Below are positions 1 through 6,607 of a stretch of 29,944 nt of DNA, piece by piece. The position numbers and the translations under genes are program-made. The stretch spans positions 1 through 29,944 of the forward strand of contig CAZSMU010000032.1 in assembly GCA_964607915.1 (NCBI GenBank), read 5' to 3'. The first letter of the stretch is position 1. Each line of letters opens with the position of its first letter. The stretch is from JADJPL01 sp964607915. GTDB taxonomy: Bacteria > Bacteroidota > Bacteroidia > Chitinophagales > Saprospiraceae. The notes beneath the pieces were generated by a model. It ran no database searches. It saw nothing but the letters and a program-made list of their open reading frames with translations, and was not told the DNA's origin.

Positions 1-105
1 CAACAAATTAAATCATGTCGATCAGGTGGTCACCATGGAGGGTCTGTTTCGGTAATGGATACCGCCCAATGCCCCGGCCTGAACCTCTACGCCCTTCAGT
101 ACCGC

Positions 106-801
106 TTATCCAAACCGGCACCGCAGGTATTTGATGGTTTTTCCGGCATCCAGGTGTATGCGCTCGTAGTACGTTTTCAGCGCCAGCTCGGGGTAGGGGA
201 GCGGGGACAGCGCGTAGATATCGTCGTGGGAGAATTCGATGTTCAGCCCAGGACACTGGGAGGCCGTCTCCAAAGAATACCGGTACAAGCCAGGGTCATC
301 GGTTTTCAGGTGTACCCGTCCGCCGGGGCCGAGCATGCGCCGGTACATTTCCAGGAAAGGAGGCGACGTAAGCCGTCGGTTGGCCTTGCTGTTCTGGGGG
401 AAGGGATCCGGGAAGGTGATCCAGATTTCCCGTACCTCCCCCGACTCGAAAAACAGCTCTAATTGCTCGATGCGGGTCCGAAGGAAGGCTACGCGCTGCA
501 GGCCTTCTTCCAAAGCAATTTTAGCCCCCTGCCAGATGCGGGCCCCCTTGATATCCACACCGATGAAATTTCGGTCGGGATAGAGCCGGGCCAGGCCCAG
601 GGAATATTCTCCCCGGCCACAGGCTAGTTCCAGGGTGATGGGCAGGTCGTTGGCAAAATGGGCTTCCCGCCATTTGCCCCGCCGCTCCACGGGAATCCCC
701 GCCTCCCCCAACAAACCCGGGTTTTTATGGTTATAATTTTCATAGACATTGGGAAATTGCAAAACTTCCGCAAATTTCTGAAGCTTGTTGCGCTTGCTCA
801 T
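106..801 (-). CDS. trmB: tRNA (guanine-N7-)-methyltransferase TrmB
   Basis: A 231-residue class I SAM-dependent methyltransferase that makes m7G46 in the variable loop of tRNA, in the cytoplasm. Visible motifs are the SAM-binding loop ELACGRGEYSLGLA (residues 58-71), the following acidic strand GVDIKGAR (81-88), the family signature FPDPFP followed by NRRLTSP (130-147), and KTDDP (166-170). The length is normal for the family. The ATG at 801 is the natural start because the conserved domain begins soon after. The gene runs alone on the minus strand and diverges from the secreted-protein gene at 1081. A TATTTTTG box at 828-835 lies 27 nt upstream. The final bases of the signature differ from the enterobacterial FPDPWPKKRH form, which I take to be lineage variation. 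Identity is secure. Confidence 0.95.
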   Translation of the reverse strand: MSKRNKLQKFAEVLQFPNVYENYNHKNPGLLGEAGIPVERRGKWREAHFANDLPITLELACGRGEYSLGLARLYPDRNFIGVDIKGARIWQGAKIALEEGLQRVAFLRTRIEQLELFFESGEVREIWITFPDPFPQNSKANRRLTSPPFLEMYRRMLGPGGRVHLKTDDPGLYRYSLETASQCPGLNIEFSHDDIYALSPLPYPELALKTYYERIHLDAGKTIKYLRCRFG

Positions 802-827
802 ACCACTGTTTACGTATAAAAGTGCGG

Positions 828-835
828 CAAAAATA
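828..835 (-). promoter_or_regulatory. Candidate -7 box for trmB
   Basis: Read on the minus strand this is TATTTTTG, a perfect match to the Bacteroidota -7 consensus TAnnTTTG. A second TATTTTTG lies 20 nt further upstream on the same strand (about 848-855), so tandem promoters are possible. I see no well-spaced -33 TTG for the proximal box. Position relative to the trmB start is sensible. Confidence 0.45.
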
Positions 836-900
836 CAGTCCGAATTCCAAAAATACGGCCAATGCGGTATTTTTACCTGCCTGCCGCGCCAAAAGTCTAA

Positions 901-1065
901 TAGACTTGTTGCGCGGGGTCAGCGAGGAGAGAAAAAAGAGTCATTTTTTGTCCACACGAAGGCTTTTTGAGGGAGTATAGCGGCGCTATATGACCGAAAA
1001 AAGGCACAGTGTGGGCGAAAAAGGGCCTTTTTGACCCCTTGATGATCCCCCGCGCAACAAGTCTA
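901..1065 (+). repeat. Palindromic interspersed element, copy A (long form)
   Basis: A 165-bp element with perfect 18-bp terminal inverted repeats, TAGACTTGTTGCGCGGGG at 901-918 and its reverse complement at 1048-1065. The interior is itself nested-palindromic: TTTTTTGTCCACAC (944-957) nearly pairs with 1009-1022, and TATAGCG-G-CGCTATA sits at the centre (976-990). It is the longest copy, and the others look like versions lacking the central 70-85 bp. Both arms read GCGCGGGG/CCCCGCGC where most copies read GCGAGGGG/CCCCTCGC, so the two arms have changed together. It lies between the divergent starts of trmB and the gene at 1081 and ends only 15 nt before that ATG. It has no credible ORF. Confidence 0.85.
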
Positions 1066-1080
1066 ATGAGTACGCTAATC

Positions 1081-2523
1081 ATGAACGATATGTATAAACT
1101 GTTCTGGACCTTTGTTTGCTCTGCGTTCCTGATGGTCGCACACGGCCAGCAAATCACGATCTCCGATGAACTGCCTATCCGCACAGACCTCTCCTACGAC
1201 ATTATCGGCGAGTTGGGTGGCCATGTGCTGTTGTTCCGCGAGGAATCCAGCCGCTACAGCGTCCAGGCCTTTGACCCCAATATGCGCTCTTCCTGGGAAA
1301 AAGACATCGAGCTCGACAAACGGCTGGTCTATAAGCTGGGCCTGACGGCATCCGACACCAATACCTTTATCTTGTTCTATTTCTACCGGGAAAGGGGCAG
1401 CACCTTCGTCAAGGCAGCGCGCTACGATGCTTCCGCCAACCTGCGCGATTCGGTATTGCTGACCGACCTGGGCTTCCTGTTCACCACCCCCGAATTTGAA
1501 TTTGTGGTTTCAGAAGACAAATCCAGGACGCTGCTCCTGTACCCGGAGCGCGAAGGGGTCTTCCGCGCCATCGCTTTCGATAATGCCTCTATGAAGGTGC
1601 TGTGGGATGTTCGTTTTCAAGACATGGACTACAACGAAGCGGAAGATGAACTGCATCTTTTGCTGGATAACCAGGGAGGGATGCACGTGGTCATGGAGAA
1701 AGACCACTTCCACAGCCGACGGGACCGGCACCGCTATGAACTGTTCCGCTTCTCACCCGGCGAAGCCGAGGTCAAGCGCTATACGGTGCCGATACGGGAA
1801 AAAACGACCTACGACGTCGCGTTTGCCTACGACAACCTCAACCGGAGGCTTTGTGGCGGAGGGTATTATGCCGAAAAAAACGTGGAGCGCGCCGAAGGCT
1901 ACTTCGCACTCTTCGTGCCGGAAGATGCCAGCCAGGCAAAACTCCAGTTCTACCCCTTTGAAGAAGACCTGGTCGAACGGGTTGCCGGCAAAGAAATGCG
2001 CAACAACCACCGCAGCCTGGAAGAGATAGAGGTGCGCGATTTGGTGCTGCGCCGCGACGGAGGCCTGCTGATCATCGGAGAAGAAACGAAAAACTACTAT
2101 CGCCGCATGACCACCGTGAACCGGAGCATGGCTTTCGACAACGCAAACCGCAACATCGTGGACTATTTCTACGACGATGTGTTCGTCATCGCTGTCCATC
2201 CGGATGCAAAACCCCACTGGTCTTGTGTGCTGCATAAAAAACAGTACTCCCAGGACGACGAGGGAGCCTATTCCTCCTATTTCCTGTTCAAAACCCCCGC
2301 CTACCTCCGGCTGGTGTTCAACGACGAAATCAAATTGGAGAACACAGTGAGCGAATACGTGCTCCGCGGCACGGGCGATTACGACCGAAACAGTATCTTG
2401 AGCACGGAGCGGCTGGAACTGCGCATACGCTTCAGGGATGCCGTGCAGACGAGCCCCCAGCGCATCCTGGTGCCCAGCGAGCGTCGCGGCAAACTCAGGA
2501 TAGCTCGGATTGACTTATTGTAA
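1081..2523 (+). CDS. Secreted protein of unknown function
   Basis: I do not recognise this family. From the ATG at 1081 the product is 480 residues. It opens with a short charged segment, a hydrophobic stretch (YKLFWTFVCSAFLMVA) and HGQ, which looks like a signal peptide cleaved near Gln. A second ATG at 1090 is equally plausible. The mature part alternates short beta-like segments rich in Tyr, Phe, Arg and Asp, with no cysteine pattern, lipobox or C-terminal sorting domain that I can see. A beta-propeller-like fold is possible but only a guess. The frame stays open upstream to 1009, but those codons lie inside the palindromic element and should not be annotated as coding. pth follows after 25 nt, so the two may be co-transcribed. 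Confidence 0.8.
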   Translation: MNDMYKLFWTFVCSAFLMVAHGQQITISDELPIRTDLSYDIIGELGGHVLLFREESSRYSVQAFDPNMRSSWEKDIELDKRLVYKLGLTASDTNTFILFYFYRERGSTFVKAARYDASANLRDSVLLTDLGFLFTTPEFEFVVSEDKSRTLLLYPEREGVFRAIAFDNASMKVLWDVRFQDMDYNEAEDELHLLLDNQGGMHVVMEKDHFHSRRDRHRYELFRFSPGEAEVKRYTVPIREKTTYDVAFAYDNLNRRLCGGGYYAEKNVERAEGYFALFVPEDASQAKLQFYPFEEDLVERVAGKEMRNNHRSLEEIEVRDLVLRRDGGLLIIGEETKNYYRRMTTVNRSMAFDNANRNIVDYFYDDVFVIAVHPDAKPHWSCVLHKKQYSQDDEGAYSSYFLFKTPAYLRLVFNDEIKLENTVSEYVLRGTGDYDRNSILSTERLELRIRFRDAVQTSPQRILVPSERRGKLRIARIDLL

Positions 2524-2548
2524 AGGGACTTTTTATACAGAACCAACC

Positions 2549-3112
2549 ATGAAATATTTGATAGCGGGCCTCGGCAATATCGGGCAGGAGTACGAGGACA
2601 CCCGGCACAACATTGGCTTCCGGGTAGTGGAGGCCATGGCCGAGGTAGCGGGAGAGACCTTTGCGACCGCCACTCTTGGCGCTCTTTGCCGGGTGAAGCA
2701 CAAAGGCAGGACCTTCGTGCTGCTGAAGCCTTCGACGTATATGAACCGCAGCGGGAAGGCTGTCCAGTACTGGCTGCAAAAAGAAGGCATCCCCAAAGAA
2801 AACCTCCTGGTCGTCCTCGACGATATCAATCTCCCCTTCGGAAAGCAACGCTTGCGCGGGAAAGGCAGCGACGGTGGGCACAATGGATTGAAAGACATTG
2901 ACCAGTGTACGGGTGGGAATGACTATGCCCGCCTTCGGATAGGCATAGGGAACGATTTCCCCAAAGGCCGGCAGGCGGACTACGTACTGGGCAAATGGAC
3001 GGATGAGGAAAAAAAACAACTCCCCGAAGTACTCGCTGTTTCCATGGAAATCGTCAAGAGCTTTGGTGCCATCGGGCTCTCCTTGACGATGAGCGCTTTC
3101 AATAACCAGTAG
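2549..3112 (+). CDS. pth: Peptidyl-tRNA hydrolase
   Basis: A 187-residue protein that releases tRNA from peptidyl-tRNAs dropped by the ribosome. It starts at ATG 2549 with MKYLIAGLGNIG, the typical opening of the family; the frame extends slightly upstream but without homology. Catalytic and substrate-binding positions are visible: Asn10 in GLGN, the catalytic His20 in TRHNIG, Asn66 in STYMNRSG, the Asp pair at 91-92 in VLDD, and Asn112 in GGHNGL. Length is standard. It follows the secreted-protein gene on the same strand by 25 nt. It converges on the glycosyltransferase gene with only 4 nt between the two stop codons and no hairpin between them. Confidence 0.96.
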   Translation: MKYLIAGLGNIGQEYEDTRHNIGFRVVEAMAEVAGETFATATLGALCRVKHKGRTFVLLKPSTYMNRSGKAVQYWLQKEGIPKENLLVVLDDINLPFGKQRLRGKGSDGGHNGLKDIDQCTGGNDYARLRIGIGNDFPKGRQADYVLGKWTDEEKKQLPEVLAVSMEIVKSFGAIGLSLTMSAFNNQ

Positions 3113-3116
3113 AAAA

Positions 3117-4193
3117 TCACGCCCCGATTTGCGCCAATAAATCGTCCAACGCACTGTCCAGCAGGGATCTCCCGGGCGGGTTCTCCGGAAATCCCGGATA
3201 TTCCAGTGCTTCCCCTATGTCTTGTGCCAGGTTGACCTGGTGTTGTTGTCGGGAGAGGAAGAAGCGTTTTTGCCACAAGTAATCAGACAGGTATTCCTGC
3301 TCGGTCTGCCCGGGGGTGGGAATCAGCAGGGCTTTCTTCCCGCAGGCGGCGAGATCCATCAGAGTGCTGTACCCGGAGCGGCACACGACGATGCGACTTT
3401 CGGCAAGGGCTATTTCCAGGTCCTTAGAGGTGAGGTAGGGCAGGACGGTCAGGTTTCCGTTCTGGGATTCCGGGAGTTCTGCATCTGTTTTTCCCTGTAC
3501 CAGCAGGATGCGTTCCTTCAGCCCGGCCGCTTGTTCCAGAAGGGTGCGCTCCAGTCGGGTGCGCTGTGGTTCCGGCCCTGATAGAAGCATCAGGATGTCG
3601 TATTTAGGCGCTGCCTGTACTTTTCCGAGCCGCGACAGGGGGCCGATATAGCGGGTAGGGGGGCTTTGCAAAGCCGGATGGTCCAGGGTACCCGCCAGGC
3701 TATGCGCCGGGTTTTCCCAGTCGGGCACCCAGCAGGCCTGGAACTGCCGGAGCAGCCCGTAGTGGATTTTGCGCACCGGGTACTGGATAACGGCGTGGGC
3801 TACTTTGAGGTGCAGCTGGTGGGCGATGATGATAGAGGGGATGTGGGCGTTGTAACACCCGAGGCGATGGTCGGAAATAATGGCGTCCAATCCTTTTTTT
3901 TCCGTCAAATCGGCTACTATACGGTTCTCGAATGCAGCGGCCTTCGCGATGCGGGGGATTTGCGTAGCGATATTCCAGTAGATGCTCCGGGTGGGGTAGC
4001 GCACGTCATAGGGCGGGAATTCCAGCGATTCGAGCTGCGGGAATTCCTTTCTCAACAAAGACAAAGGCCGTCCGTTGGAAGCCAGCATGACTTCCACGCC
4101 CCGGTCCAGCAGGCCCTGAATGACCGGGATGCTCCGGGTTGCATGACCAAGGCCCCAGTCCAAAGGGGCAACCAATATCTTTTTTTTTGCCAT
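3117..4193 (-). CDS. MurG-like glycosyltransferase family protein
   Basis: A 358-residue GT-B fold glycosyltransferase. The N-terminal glycine-rich loop GLGHATR (residues 14-20) matches the HxxG-type acceptor loop of MurG and related enzymes. The C-terminal part carries CRSGYSTLMDLAACGKKALL followed by PTPGQTEQEYL, the usual nucleotide-sugar binding region of the GT28 C-terminal domain. There is no signal peptide or clear membrane span, so it is probably cytoplasmic or peripheral on the membrane. It resembles the stand-alone glycosyltransferases found across Bacteroidota and is not MurG itself. The sugar donor and acceptor cannot be read from the sequence. A perfect -7 box (TACTTTTG) lies 20 nt upstream of the ATG. 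Confidence 0.85.
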   Translation of the reverse strand: MAKKKILVAPLDWGLGHATRSIPVIQGLLDRGVEVMLASNGRPLSLLRKEFPQLESLEFPPYDVRYPTRSIYWNIATQIPRIAKAAAFENRIVADLTEKKGLDAIISDHRLGCYNAHIPSIIIAHQLHLKVAHAVIQYPVRKIHYGLLRQFQACWVPDWENPAHSLAGTLDHPALQSPPTRYIGPLSRLGKVQAAPKYDILMLLSGPEPQRTRLERTLLEQAAGLKERILLVQGKTDAELPESQNGNLTVLPYLTSKDLEIALAESRIVVCRSGYSTLMDLAACGKKALLIPTPGQTEQEYLSDYLWQKRFFLSRQQHQVNLAQDIGEALEYPGFPENPPGRSLLDSALDDLLAQIGA

Positions 4194-4212
4194 ATTGCAT
4201 AAAAATAAGCGG

Positions 4213-4220
4213 CAAAAGTA
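4213..4220 (-). promoter_or_regulatory. Candidate -7 box for the glycosyltransferase
   Basis: Reads TACTTTTG on the minus strand, a perfect TAnnTTTG match 20 nt upstream of the ATG at 4193. It would give a leader of only about 10-15 nt. No -33 TTG is seen at the expected spacing. It overlaps the first base of the putative small ORF on the other strand. Confidence 0.45.
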
Positions 4221-4330
4221 TGATAACCGGGAAGAATAGATACTACCACAATATTATTTTGTGGTTAATTTTTGGCACTATACTGATACTGACGTACGGT
4301 TGCAAGACCTGCGCCTGCCCTATGTCCTGA
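4220..4330 (+). CDS. Candidate tiny lipoprotein (36 aa)
   Basis: From ATG 4220 the frame encodes 36 residues: a short polar N-terminus (MITGKNRYYHN), one hydrophobic helix (IILWLIFGTILILTYG) and a cysteine-rich tail CKTCACPMS. LTYGC fits a lipobox, so the mature product would be a 9-residue lipopeptide anchored in the membrane. Tiny lipoproteins ending in Cys-Pro-rich tails are common in Bacteroidota as I recall them, but I cannot check conservation here. A 13-bp stem hairpin follows 13 nt after the stop. Against it, no promoter is visible upstream in the plus direction, and its start overlaps the divergent glycosyltransferase promoter. It may be a chance ORF. Confidence 0.4.
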   Translation: MITGKNRYYHNIILWLIFGTILILTYGCKTCACPMS

Positions 4331-4343
4331 AAAGGGAGTATCC

Positions 4344-4373
4344 CTGATTTTGCCGTTTACACGGCAAAATCAG
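4344..4373. terminator. Hairpin between convergent tiny ORF and rng
   Basis: Perfect 13-bp inverted repeat CTGATTTTGCCGT / ACGGCAAAATCAG with a 4-nt loop (TTAC). It sits between the plus-strand tiny ORF and the 3' end of rng, and the rng stop codon (4370-4372) is inside the stem. Neither strand has a long T tract after the stem, so it may end transcripts inefficiently or serve mainly as a 3'-end stabiliser. Confidence 0.5.
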
Positions 4374-5923
4374 GAGTTCAGGCGGATTTCATCGTCGTTT
4401 CGGTCGAAGAACTGGTACTTGGTCAGGTGGTAGTTGGCGTCGGCCTTGACGCTGATCCACTTAAAGTGCTCAAAGTACCATTTCCATTGGATACTGGGGA
4501 ATCCTTTTTTCAGGAAGGCCTCCACAAAAGGATGGACGACGAGTTTCAGTTTTGACTTTGGGCGGGACTGGCGGATATAGACCAGATCTCTTTGAATATC
4601 GTCTATAGTGAGGATGGGGGCGTTCATCTTGCCGGAACCATTGCAGGTCGGGCATACCTCCGTTGTATCAATTTTGACTTCCGGGCGCACCCGTTGGCGC
4701 GTGATTTGCATCAAGCCAAACTTGCTCAGGGGGAGGACGGTGTGCTGTGCCCGGTCCTTTTTCATGGCTTCGCGCATGGCTCGGAGCAGCTCTTTTTTGT
4801 GGTCCGGGTTTTTCATGTCGATGAAGTCGACGATGATGAGACCACCGATATCGCGGAGCCTGAGCTGGCGGGCGATTTCTTCCGTTGCTTCGAGGTTGAC
4901 TTTTAGCACGGCGTCGTCGGCGCTGGTACTTCCGATTTTATGCCCGCTATTGACATCAATGACGTGCATGGCTTCGGTATGTTCGATGACCAGGTAGGCG
5001 CTGCTCGGCATGGTGGCCGTTTTCCCAAAGGAGGATTTGATCTGTTTGGTGACGCCGTAGGCTTCGAAGATGGGCTTGGTGCCCTTGTACAGCGATACGA
5101 TATCCACCTGGTCGGGGGCGATGGACGCCAGGAAGGTCCGGATATTTTGGTACAGGTCGCGGTCGTCTACGACGATGCGGTTGAAGGAGTCGCTGAGCAA
5201 GTCCCGCAATATGCTGGACGTTTTATCGAGTTCGCTGAGCAGTTTGACCGGGGCGTTCGCATTGACCATTTTGCTGAACATCTCGTCCCATTTCTGGTAC
5301 ATCAGCGTGAGTTCTTCGTGGAGTTCGGCCACCTTTTTCCCTTCTGCGGCGGTGCGTACGATGACGCCGAAGTTCTTGGGCCGTATGCTCTCTATCAAGG
5401 TTTTGAGCCGTTTGCGCTCGTCCTGGCTGGCGATTTTCTTGGATACGGCGATGATATCGGTGAAAGGAGTCAGTACGAGAAACCTGCCGGGTATGGTGAT
5501 TTCACAACTCAGGCGGGGGCCTTTTGTAGAGATAGGCTCTTTGAGGATTTGTACCAGGATTTGCTGCCGCTTACTCAGTACCTGGTCAATCTTGCCGGTT
5601 TTGACAATTTCCGGTTCGATTTGAAAATGGTCGAGGCTGGAGGAGCTGAGCGAGCCGGCTGCGGCGCTGTTGGTGAATTTGAGGAGGGAACGCAGCTTGG
5701 GGCCGAGATCCGTATAGTGCAGAAAGGCATCTTTTTTGTGGCCAATGTTGACAAAAGCAGCATTGAGCCCAGGCATCAAGCGATTGATTCTGCCTAAAAA
5801 AATATCCCCGACGGTAAAATTGGTATTGGTCTTCTGGTAGTGGAGCTCTACGAGCTTGGAGTCTTCCAGAAGTGCAATTTCGACGTCTGTGGGAGTAGAA
5901 TAAATGATGAGTTCTTTATCCAC
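4370..5923 (-). CDS. rng: Ribonuclease G/E family endoribonuclease
   Basis: A 517-residue RNase E/G family enzyme that cleaves single-stranded A/U-rich RNA and takes part in rRNA maturation and mRNA decay. An S1-like RNA-binding region (VGDIFLGRINRLMPGLNAAFVNIG, residues 38-61, in two parts) is followed by the catalytic domain. Two metal-binding aspartates are visible, Asp323 in VIDVNSGHK and Asp366 in IVDFIDM. Their 43-residue spacing equals that of the E. coli RNase E pair. The zinc-link CPTC (424-427) is present. There is no long disordered C-terminal scaffold, so it is RNase G-like. The start is GTG at 5923: an in-frame stop lies 15 nt upstream and no ATG intervenes. It lies downstream of the HU, TPR and bS22-like genes, separated by a 470-nt stretch. 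Confidence 0.95.
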   Translation of the reverse strand: MDKELIIYSTPTDVEIALLEDSKLVELHYQKTNTNFTVGDIFLGRINRLMPGLNAAFVNIGHKKDAFLHYTDLGPKLRSLLKFTNSAAAGSLSSSSLDHFQIEPEIVKTGKIDQVLSKRQQILVQILKEPISTKGPRLSCEITIPGRFLVLTPFTDIIAVSKKIASQDERKRLKTLIESIRPKNFGVIVRTAAEGKKVAELHEELTLMYQKWDEMFSKMVNANAPVKLLSELDKTSSILRDLLSDSFNRIVVDDRDLYQNIRTFLASIAPDQVDIVSLYKGTKPIFEAYGVTKQIKSSFGKTATMPSSAYLVIEHTEAMHVIDVNSGHKIGSTSADDAVLKVNLEATEEIARQLRLRDIGGLIIVDFIDMKNPDHKKELLRAMREAMKKDRAQHTVLPLSKFGLMQITRQRVRPEVKIDTTEVCPTCNGSGKMNAPILTIDDIQRDLVYIRQSRPKSKLKLVVHPFVEAFLKKGFPSIQWKWYFEHFKWISVKADANYHLTKYQFFDRNDDEIRLNS

Positions 5924-6394
5924 AGCAAAATAGATTTAGTGCCCGGGAAGGTCATTCCTGAGGCGTAACGGCCAGTGGGAAAAAAGGTGCGAAGCGCAAT
6001 CTGCAGTGGAAAAAGCTCAAATCTTTACGGGGTTTGGTCATGAGATTTTTGGAGCAGGTCATAGACCCGCCGTTTGGTCAAGAGCAGGGACACACCAGAC
6101 TTTTTACGAAGGGGGAAAGCAGGCCTTATTTCCCGGCAAAAGAATGCCGCAGTACAGGCCAACAAACAGGCCGAACAGAGGCATCGGATGATTGCCGGTT
6201 CTCCGTTTCGGAGCCAACCCATCTTATTGTCTTTAAACGCTTGGTGCCACCTGGTGAACGAGACGTACCCATCTTGTTCACCAGGTGGCTCCCAAAGACC
6301 CTGCCCTTGTCGTACATGGCGCTGCTACACTGGACGTGTTGCCTAAAAAGTTACCAGGGAACAACAAGTGCTTCCGAAGGCATTTGAACAATGA
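5924..6394. other. 470-nt stretch without a confident gene
   Basis: No ORF here looks like a real protein. The candidates are short, overlap in several frames and have unbalanced composition. The most protein-like is a 26-residue hydrophobic peptide on the minus strand (6104-6184, MPLFGLFVGLYCGILL...), which has no support. What stands out is hairpin potential: CGGCA/TGCCG (6134-6149), a CTCCG/CGGAG stem extended by GGTT/AACC (6197-6219), and a perfect 14-bp inverted repeat GCCACCTGGTGAAC (6246-6259 with 6276-6289). This is compatible with a structured RNA or a long rng leader. It does not match tmRNA, RNase P RNA or SRP RNA signatures that I know. Confidence 0.4.
6246..6289. repeat. Perfect 14-bp inverted repeat
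   Basis: GCCACCTGGTGAAC at 6246-6259 is the exact reverse complement of 6276-6289, with a 16-nt loop. It is unrelated to the interspersed palindromic family. No T tract follows on either strand, so it is a poor terminator candidate. It could be part of a structured RNA upstream of rng or a protein-binding site. Confidence 0.6.
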
Positions 6395-6490
6395 CTACCG
6401 GTTTTTCTTCTTATGGCGGTTCTTGCGCAGGCGTTTTTTGCGTTTGTGCGTAGCGATTTTATGGCGCTTACGCTTCTTACCACATGGCAT
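6395..6490 (-). CDS. AURKAIP1/COX24-domain small ribosomal protein (bS22/mS38-like)
   Basis: A 31-residue, extremely basic protein beginning MPCGKKRKRHKIATHKRKKR and ending LRKNRHKKKNR. This is the small COX24/AURKAIP1-type protein found throughout Bacteroidota. It is related to mitochondrial ribosomal protein mS38 and the mycobacterial ribosomal protein bS22, so a place in the small ribosomal subunit is expected. About two thirds of its residues are Lys, Arg or His, typical of peptides buried in rRNA. The ATG at 6490 and stop at 6395 are unambiguous. It is too short for most gene finders. It follows the TPR gene on the same strand, with a degenerate palindromic element between them. Position 3 is Cys where I recall Ser as usual. 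Confidence 0.9.
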   Translation of the reverse strand: MPCGKKRKRHKIATHKRKKRLRKNRHKKKNR

Positions 6491-6529
6491 ATGCGTTTGA
6501 TTTTATGAGTATAAAACGATAAAGTTTAT

Positions 6530-6607
6530 CAGACTGTTTACGAGGGGAGTCACCAAGGGATCAAAAGACTCTCTTGTACACCTTACAGACTCCTCGAAAT
6601 CAGCCTA
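6530..6607 (-). repeat. Palindromic interspersed element, copy F (degenerate, inverted)
   Basis: A decayed copy in the opposite orientation. Read on the plus strand, AGACTGTTTACGAGGGG then CACCAAGGGATCAAAA aligns with the reverse complement of copy E (AGATTTATTGCGAGGGG then CATCAAGGGGTCAAAA). The far end, CAGACTCCTCGAAATCAG then CCTA, aligns with CTGACCCCTCGCAGCAAG then TCTA. It fills the gap between the TPR gene and the bS22-like gene. Its end provides the TAG stop of the TPR gene (6605-6607). Both arms have drifted, so it would form a poorer hairpin than the other copies. Confidence 0.7.

Noticed and set aside
1009..1080. Using ATG 1009 as the start of the secreted protein
   Set aside because: The extra codons lie in palindromic element A and would bury the signal peptide behind 24 residues.
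4940..5797. A 285-codon plus-strand ORF
   Set aside because: It is antisense to rng, whose motifs and length are complete, and it has no recognisable domain.
6034..6387. Plus-strand ORF of 117 codons downstream of rng's start
   Set aside because: Composition is not protein-like, there is no recognisable motif, and it crosses the perfect 14-bp inverted repeat.
5924..6394. tmRNA, RNase P RNA or SRP RNA in the gene-free stretch
   Set aside because: I looked for the tmRNA T-arm and CCA end, the RNase P GAGGAAAGTCC segment and the SRP GGAA-loop region on both strands and found none.
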